A stretch of 64,000 nt of DNA, from NCBI GenBank assembly GCA_937879965.1, contig CALFMP010000021.1, positions 62,001 through 126,000 on the forward strand, written 5' to 3'. The notes under the pieces were generated by a model that searched no databases, was not told the DNA's origin, and saw only the letters and a program-made list of their open reading frames with translations. Of this stretch, positions 54,906 through 61,001 are shown piece after piece. Every line of letters begins with the position of its first letter. Within the stretch, counting starts at the first letter, position 1. The position numbers and the translations under genes were made by a program. This stretch comes from QKMZ01 sp012965515. GTDB lineage: Bacteria; Cyanobacteriota; Vampirovibrionia; Obscuribacterales; Obscuribacteraceae.

Positions 54906-55099
54906 ATAGTCTTTAACTAGTAATTTGAAGAGGAAGTTCAAAAAGGCGTGACGACGCGCCAAGTTCGGTGGCGTTGAATTTGGGCGGGTTGTCAAGCAAT
55001 CCTGGAGATATTAATACGGCCGTTTTTTCGTCGCAAGTGGGGAAAATACGAAAAGCAGATTAAAAGCTTTGGACAGTTCGAAAAGCCTTGCCAGAATTG

Positions 55100-55597
55100 C
55101 TAATCGCTCCATTCGATGCTGCGCAGAATAGACCGGAAATCCTTTTCGACCTCGCCGAATCGCTCCTTAGGGGCCGAAAAATACAGTAGCTGGATAAAAC
55201 GTCCGTCTCCCTTCAAATCGAGAATTGCAGCGATTGCTTGGCTATTTTCTTGTTTCCACAAACCACTAACGAAGAGCGCGCGTCTGGCGTTTAGATAGCC
55301 GGTGGTCGCCTCGCTTATGGTAAATGCATTGGAGTTTGCCAGCGCCTCGAGTGAGTCATCGAGCGTTTCTATTTCACTAGTTTCGAGTCTGTGAAATTCG
55401 CAGTACAGGGTATGTTGAAACGCATTGGCAGCCGGATTTGACAATGGTTCGTTGCGAACCTCGCTGAGAAAGAAAACTTCAGGCGCAGCCTGTATATGGA
55501 ATCGCCGTCTTTCACGACCGCCGAAGATTGGCTCTGCAGGCGCTTCTACCCACCCTGTCGGCAGCGTCATGGCAGAAACAATTCCGTGACTGCTCAA
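55100..55597 (-). CDS. small protein paralogous to the 170-aa gene; possible Mog1/PsbP-type fold
   Basis: 165 aa. The TTG at 55597 overlaps the TGA of the megasynthase (TTGA), which suggests coupling. An ATG at 55570 (MTLPTGWVEAP) is the alternative. The feature order (MTLP-x-GW, RRRFHIQ, PLS, a helix, LNARRALFVSGLWKQEN, FIQLLYFSAP, ILRSIEW) matches the 170-aa protein that follows the giant gene. No signal peptide. The pair brackets the giant gene, so a dedicated partner, chaperone or immunity-like role is conceivable. Confidence 0.75.
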   Translation of the reverse strand: MSSHGIVSAMTLPTGWVEAPAEPIFGGRERRRFHIQAAPEVFFLSEVRNEPLSNPAANAFQHTLYCEFHRLETSEIETLDDSLEALANSNAFTISEATTGYLNARRALFVSGLWKQENSQAIAAILDLKGDGRFIQLLYFSAPKERFGEVEKDFRSILRSIEWSD

Positions 55598-58500
55598 CGT
55601 GTTTCACTTATCCAAGCGACGGAGAAGATCCCGTCGAATTGTTCTTTCAAGGCGACCTTAAGGAGCAGTTCTTGTCCTGTTATTTGCGATGGAGAGACGA
55701 CTTCCGCAAAAAATGCATCGCCTTGGGATTCCAGTTTTTGAACGGTCCAACGTGTAGGATTGCCACCAATGCCGGTGCCGCATGCCTTGGCAGATGCTTC
55801 TTTTGCCGCCCAGATTCTGGTCAGAACTTGATTGCGCTGATCGCCACCAATGTCGCTCAGGTAGTGCTTTTCGTTGTCGTTAAGAATCAATCGTTCGATG
55901 CCTTCTTCTCTATTTGAGTATGGTTCGTAATCAATGCCAAAACCGTATGTAGGCGCGTTGCCTTTTACGAATCTGGCCAGTGCGATTGCATAACCGTCTT
56001 TGTGCGTAATTGATATTTGAGTAGAGATGCCGCGCATTTGCAAATAGTGTGATTGCACGCAGGGGGCGCCATTCTGAGCAGGCAGAATGCTCACTTCCAA
56101 GGGCGGCAGAGCGGCGGAGAATGAGTTTTGATAAAGTCTTCGCATCGCATCTTTGGCCGCAATTCTTCCCAGCAACCATTCCCGTTTGCGTTCTCTTCTT
56201 GTAAGCGAATCGCTCATGTACTGCTGTTCGACGCCCGTGAGGAAATAGTCTGACAACCAGGTTGCCACAGTTTCATCGTCTGGGATGTCGCTGGATTTGA
56301 TGTAGGCAACGCTCATTTCCGACTTTATTTCCGCAGCAATTGGAAGGTTCTCAATCGCAGCTGCCACAAGGTTTTCCCCTGGTTGCCGGACGAAGTCTTT
56401 GAGCGTGTCGGACAAGGCAATTCGGCGGCTCGATATCGACTCGAATTCGGCAATAAGTTGTCCGTCCAGCGTTGAAATTTCGACATCTGCCTCCGTTCCG
56501 CGGTCGCTGATTGAGCGCATTCTCGCGAAGACACGGACGTCTCCATTTACCGCTCCAAGCGGTTTGTAGAGAGTGAGAGACTGAACGTGAAACGGCAAGA
56601 GGGCCGTGCAATTTTCTTTGTGTTCGTAAAGGTGGAACAACACGAGTTGCGTCGAATTGTCCAGCAGAAGCGGATCGGCGATAAAGGGCGGATTCATCCG
56701 TGTCGCATAAGGAACCGTTTGACCGAACCAGTCTTCGGCAATTCTGGCTGAAACAATGCCTGTAATCTCGCGTTTTCCCACGGACTCGATGCGCATCACA
56801 GATTGCATACGCGGTCCGTGGAACATGTTTCCTTCTTCGTATAATTGTCTCTCTGAGATAATCGGTGCGCGTCCGTCCGCCGGTGCCGAGTTTTTGGAAA
56901 CCCCTTCGGCGCGTTCTTTTCCGAGCACAATCTTGGCGGTCATGTCAGCCGTGTCGAGACGATGTTGCCCGCTATAGTGCTCTCCACCGCCCGCCAAACT
57001 AATCCACTCGTCTTGACGGACGACCTTCAGTCCCGCGGTAGTTCCTTTCGGCTCGCGTTTGGCAAAGAGCAAGAGCCAGACGCCTTCTTGCCCGACGCGG
57101 ATGCGCCGCATGGCGCGAATGTTTTCCACAGCCGTGACAATTTGTCCACCGCTCACGAGCGATGCTGCTTCGCACATCATTTCTATGGCTACAGTGAGTG
57201 GCAAAAGGTGAACACGCTCGTCTTCGCATTGCGGATTGTTCAAGCTCGGACCCATGCCGAAGCGCACGGCTCCGCCGATGGCGTGGTCTTTCAGGTATCT
57301 GTGCGAGTCAAGTGTGAGCGGCAACAAGATTTCAATTTCATCTGTCGTGCAGTTGATGATGTAGGAAGATTCCATAAATGCAGGCAGCCGGGAAAACATG
57401 TTGCTGGTTAGCTGATACGATCCGGGCATAAGCGGCGGCGTTGTTTCAAAACCGGCTGGAGACGTGGGTCCCGGTGTAACATCGTGCACATCGTATTCGA
57501 TGAGATCGGGGTCCTTGAATTCCTTGGTTGTGAAAAACTGCGAGAAGATCTGCGCTTGAACCTGCATTATGTTGGTGTGGAAACTCTCCAGTGTCTTGAT
57601 GTAGTTGTCCATGACTGCATCAATCATCGCGAACGGATCTTCTTCCGGTGTCTGTGAGTGCACCTCCGCCTGATCCGGCAGCGGCAGCTCATTTGGATAG
57701 GGCAGATCCGGATCAAGTGCGGCGTCCGGATGGCGCGTAGCCCCAGCTTCTCGTGTTTCCCCATCGGTTCGCGCGTCTGTGAAAAACTCGGAAGCACGCC
57801 CAGTGTCATATTGAATCGATGGCAGGTTGGGACGCTCAGCAAGCTCGATTTCGGGATAGCGCAGTGACAAGTGCATGCTCGTCGACTTCGCCGGCTTGCT
57901 GTCCGGGTTGAGATCGATAATGTCTGCACGGCGCGCGAAGAGATAATCCAGCTGAAGCGGAACAGCATGACAGAAGAGACTTGCGAGCGTGCGATTCAGC
58001 TGGGTAATGCCCGACTCGCTTTGCAAATTCGAAGCGATGGCGACATACTCTCTGCCTTCCAAAACCTCGTCGATTACCGGCGTCATTCCTCCGCGCGGTC
58101 CTACTTCGACAAAGATGCGTGTGCCTTCTTCGTACATTGCCCGAATGGTTTTCTTGAAGTGTATCGGGTGCGTGAAAAGCTCGGTCGTGATTTTTCGAAT
58201 CGCTTCTGTGTCTTCCGGATATTTGTCGACGAGCGAGCAGGCCCAGGTTGGAATCTTCGGTTTGGAAACGGTCACTGCCTGCACGGCATCATCGCCGGCG
58301 TTGACCTTTCCTTCAACAAGCGGCGTGTGATACGGAATGGCAATAGGCAATGGCAGTACTTCAAAACCGGCTTGCTCAATAGCTTTTTTGGCGGCCGCGA
58401 TGGCGTCGACCGTTCCTGAAAGAAGCATTTGTTTCGGCGAGAGATCGGCGCCGAGATAGACGGTATGAGGCAGAGCTTTGACGATGGGCTCGATTTTTTC

Positions 58501-60903
58501 CCAGTCACCGGTGACCTTTATCGAGCGCAATTTCGCCAGCTCGGCAATGGAGACAGCGTTGGCAACGCCTGTGCTGAGGCGGTAGAAAACTGGTGCTGTT
58601 TCCAAAACATCAGCAGCGCCGTTGATGAGCAGTGCGGCGAATTCGCCTGTGCTTACGCCGACAATTGATGAAGGCTCTACGCCAAGATTCTTGAGCAATT
58701 GGTACAGAGACCACTCGGCGAGCAGGACGGTAACGACCGCGCTATCCATGCTGGCAAGCAAGGCCGCAGTAGTCTGCGGACCGGGACGGCCAGGTTTTGC
58801 AATGCCGAACAATTTTGTGCTCGGCAAAATCGAATGCAATTCGCTAAATGGACGCGATTGTTTATCGTGGTGCGAATAAGTCAGCGACATCTGGTCGATG
58901 TAGTCGAACGCCATGCGCACGTCCGGGAAATGCAAACAGAGGTCCTTGAGCATATTGGGATATGCGGCTCCCAGACCCGGAAGCACGTATGAGAGCTTGC
59001 CTTCTGCGATTGCCGGACTGCCGGTTAAGCAGATGTTGTCGGTCACTTTGCCTGTCGCGTTGTCTCGCAAATATTCGACAGCTGTGAGCAAATCTTCTCG
59101 CAAGTCGCGAATAGATTTTGCGACGATTGCCAGTCTGCTTGGTTTCGATTCGCATTTCGTGCTCAAGCTGTATGCCAAGTCCCGCAGTGCCAGAGGCTTT
59201 TGTTCATTGGATTGGCGACTGTCGATCAATTTGATCGTGTGCTGCACTTGCGAAATCAAATCGGTGTTGCTGTCGCCGCTGAATACGACAAGTTCTGTTT
59301 CCCATTCTTTTATGAGGGCTGGACGCTTGCTTTCGTCTTTATCATCGTGCTCTTCCAGAATGATGTGGGCGTTTACGCCGCCGAATCCAAAGGCGCTGAC
59401 AGCGGCACGCCGAGGCTCGACTGTGGTTTTCAGACCGGGGGTCAGAGCGGAGTGCAGGCGGACTGAATTACTGCCGTCTGCAATTTGACTACCTGCAGAA
59501 TCTTCAACGCTAGGGTGTACTTTTGGATGAATCCAGGGACGTGTTTGTGTGCTGATGTGGCAAGGGTGGCTTGTCCAATCTGCAGATTTGCTTTCTGCCA
59601 TGACGTTAAGCGTTGGTGGCAAAACTCGGTGATAGAGCGAAAGTGCTGTTTTGATTAGACCTGCCATTCCGCTGGCTGCTTGAGTGTGACCGATTTGCGA
59701 TTTAACGGAACCAAGCGCTATCCAGCCTGAGGAGTTTGGCGCCGACCCTATTTCAGAGTCGCCCTCTTTACCGGGTTCACTTGCACCATAAGTATCCTTT
59801 ATCGCTTGCAACTCGGCGGCGTCGCCTGCCGGTGTGCCTGTTCCGTGTGCTTCCAGCAAGCCGATCGTTTTGGCGGAAACTTGCGCGTCCTCCAATGCAC
59901 GACGAATAGCCAGACTTTCGCCTTCATGCGAAGGGGCGAGGAGACTGGTTCCGTGACCGTCGCTGGATGAGCCGACACCGCGGATGATTGCGTAAATACG
60001 ATCGTTGTTTTCCAGTGCGTCAGAGTAGCGTTTCAAAACAACTGCGCCTATACCTTCACCAAGTATGGTGCCGTCAGCGCCTTGATCGAAGGGACGAATT
60101 TCTTGACTGGGAGACAAGGCTGTAAGCGAACAGAACATCTGGTAGAAACAGGCGAAAGAATTGATGTGGATACCGCCCGCCAGAGCTACATCGCAAGCGC
60201 CTATTCTCAGGTCGCGGACGGCTGTTTCGACGGCGATCAGGGAAGATGCACAGGCGGCATCCAGGAGTAAATTCCTTCCTTTGAATCCTAAACGTTGGGC
60301 AATGCGGCCGGCGAGCAAATTTGGCATGACACCAGGGACGGTGTCGGAGTTCGTGGGCGGCAGCGACCCGTGCAGCAATTCGGCAAGGTGACGAATATCA
60401 TCGTGGGAAATTTCAGGATGCAGCTTTTTGACGAGAGCCAGCATCTGGTCGACCGTCTGACCAGTTTGAATCATGGTCATGGCGCCCTGTCCGGGAGCGG
60501 ATGTTCGCCCTAAAATCACTTCGCCTTTGTCTATGGCGGTCGGCAGATCTTTGTAGCCGGCATCGGCCATGGCCTCGACTGCCACTCGAAGCGCCAGGAA
60601 TTGATCTGGGTCTGCACCTTTGACTGCACGCGGCATAACGCCGTATTTAAGCGGATCGAAATCAGCAAGCTCGGTGACAAAACCACCACGCACGCAGTAG
60701 ATTTTTTTGAAATCGGACCCGGACGGATTCTGGTATTTGATCGTTTCCCATTCATGCTCGTTCGGCTCGCGCAGGCAGTCACGCCCGGCCAGAATATTGC
60801 CGAAGAATGGCGCCAAGCCAGGCGCCATAGGAAATAAGCAGGACATGCCGACGATTGCGATTGGTTCCGTCTGCACGTTGCATTGGTTGGATTTCTCAGG
60901 CAT
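55594..60903 (-). CDS. type I polyketide/fatty acid megasynthase: KS-AT-DH-phosphopantetheinyl transferase
   Basis: 1769 aa. Ketosynthase, residues about 12-520: Cys218 in DAACASSL, LEAHGTGTPAGD, SQIGHTQAASG, all catalytic residues present. Acyltransferase about 620-1000: Ser751 in GVSTGEFAALL and the His in IPYHTPLVEG, closest to PfaB-type AT. Double-hotdog dehydratase about 1190-1500: His1207 in LKDHAIGG and Asp in DPLLLDNSTQL. C-terminal PPTase about 1560-1769: Asp1658/Glu1660 in GIDYEPY and WAAKEASAKACG with Glu1702. No ACP is seen, so ACPs should be on the upstream partner. The layout fits PUFA-type or heterocyst-glycolipid-type secondary lipid synthases. GGAG precedes the ATG. Confidence 0.95.
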   Translation of the reverse strand: MPEKSNQCNVQTEPIAIVGMSCLFPMAPGLAPFFGNILAGRDCLREPNEHEWETIKYQNPSGSDFKKIYCVRGGFVTELADFDPLKYGVMPRAVKGADPDQFLALRVAVEAMADAGYKDLPTAIDKGEVILGRTSAPGQGAMTMIQTGQTVDQMLALVKKLHPEISHDDIRHLAELLHGSLPPTNSDTVPGVMPNLLAGRIAQRLGFKGRNLLLDAACASSLIAVETAVRDLRIGACDVALAGGIHINSFACFYQMFCSLTALSPSQEIRPFDQGADGTILGEGIGAVVLKRYSDALENNDRIYAIIRGVGSSSDGHGTSLLAPSHEGESLAIRRALEDAQVSAKTIGLLEAHGTGTPAGDAAELQAIKDTYGASEPGKEGDSEIGSAPNSSGWIALGSVKSQIGHTQAASGMAGLIKTALSLYHRVLPPTLNVMAESKSADWTSHPCHISTQTRPWIHPKVHPSVEDSAGSQIADGSNSVRLHSALTPGLKTTVEPRRAAVSAFGFGGVNAHIILEEHDDKDESKRPALIKEWETELVVFSGDSNTDLISQVQHTIKLIDSRQSNEQKPLALRDLAYSLSTKCESKPSRLAIVAKSIRDLREDLLTAVEYLRDNATGKVTDNICLTGSPAIAEGKLSYVLPGLGAAYPNMLKDLCLHFPDVRMAFDYIDQMSLTYSHHDKQSRPFSELHSILPSTKLFGIAKPGRPGPQTTAALLASMDSAVVTVLLAEWSLYQLLKNLGVEPSSIVGVSTGEFAALLINGAADVLETAPVFYRLSTGVANAVSIAELAKLRSIKVTGDWEKIEPIVKALPHTVYLGADLSPKQMLLSGTVDAIAAAKKAIEQAGFEVLPLPIAIPYHTPLVEGKVNAGDDAVQAVTVSKPKIPTWACSLVDKYPEDTEAIRKITTELFTHPIHFKKTIRAMYEEGTRIFVEVGPRGGMTPVIDEVLEGREYVAIASNLQSESGITQLNRTLASLFCHAVPLQLDYLFARRADIIDLNPDSKPAKSTSMHLSLRYPEIELAERPNLPSIQYDTGRASEFFTDARTDGETREAGATRHPDAALDPDLPYPNELPLPDQAEVHSQTPEEDPFAMIDAVMDNYIKTLESFHTNIMQVQAQIFSQFFTTKEFKDPDLIEYDVHDVTPGPTSPAGFETTPPLMPGSYQLTSNMFSRLPAFMESSYIINCTTDEIEILLPLTLDSHRYLKDHAIGGAVRFGMGPSLNNPQCEDERVHLLPLTVAIEMMCEAASLVSGGQIVTAVENIRAMRRIRVGQEGVWLLLFAKREPKGTTAGLKVVRQDEWISLAGGGEHYSGQHRLDTADMTAKIVLGKERAEGVSKNSAPADGRAPIISERQLYEEGNMFHGPRMQSVMRIESVGKREITGIVSARIAEDWFGQTVPYATRMNPPFIADPLLLDNSTQLVLFHLYEHKENCTALLPFHVQSLTLYKPLGAVNGDVRVFARMRSISDRGTEADVEISTLDGQLIAEFESISSRRIALSDTLKDFVRQPGENLVAAAIENLPIAAEIKSEMSVAYIKSSDIPDDETVATWLSDYFLTGVEQQYMSDSLTRRERKREWLLGRIAAKDAMRRLYQNSFSAALPPLEVSILPAQNGAPCVQSHYLQMRGISTQISITHKDGYAIALARFVKGNAPTYGFGIDYEPYSNREEGIERLILNDNEKHYLSDIGGDQRNQVLTRIWAAKEASAKACGTGIGGNPTRWTVQKLESQGDAFFAEVVSPSQITGQELLLKVALKEQFDGIFSVAWISETR

Positions 60904-60941
60904 TGTTCGCTCCGCGTACTACCTGGTATGCACGCGCGTAG

Positions 60942-60984
60942 GGGCGATGCCATGCATCGCCCGGGGGACGCATGGCGTCGCCCC
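60942..60984. repeat. inverted pair of palindromes between the megasynthase genes
   Basis: Copy one: arms GGGCGATGC and GCATCGCCC around CAT (60942-60962). Copy two follows in inverted orientation (about 60964-60984), with GCGTCGCCCC and a slightly damaged partner arm. GTAGG on the left and CCTAC on the right close the pair into one larger palindrome. Confidence 0.85.
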
Positions 60985-61001
60985 TACAATCGAGATAGCA
61001 G

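Noticed and set aside
55594..60903. Calling the gene pfaA, pfaB or pfaC
   Set aside because: Domain order does not match any one of them, and the partner genes lie outside the window.
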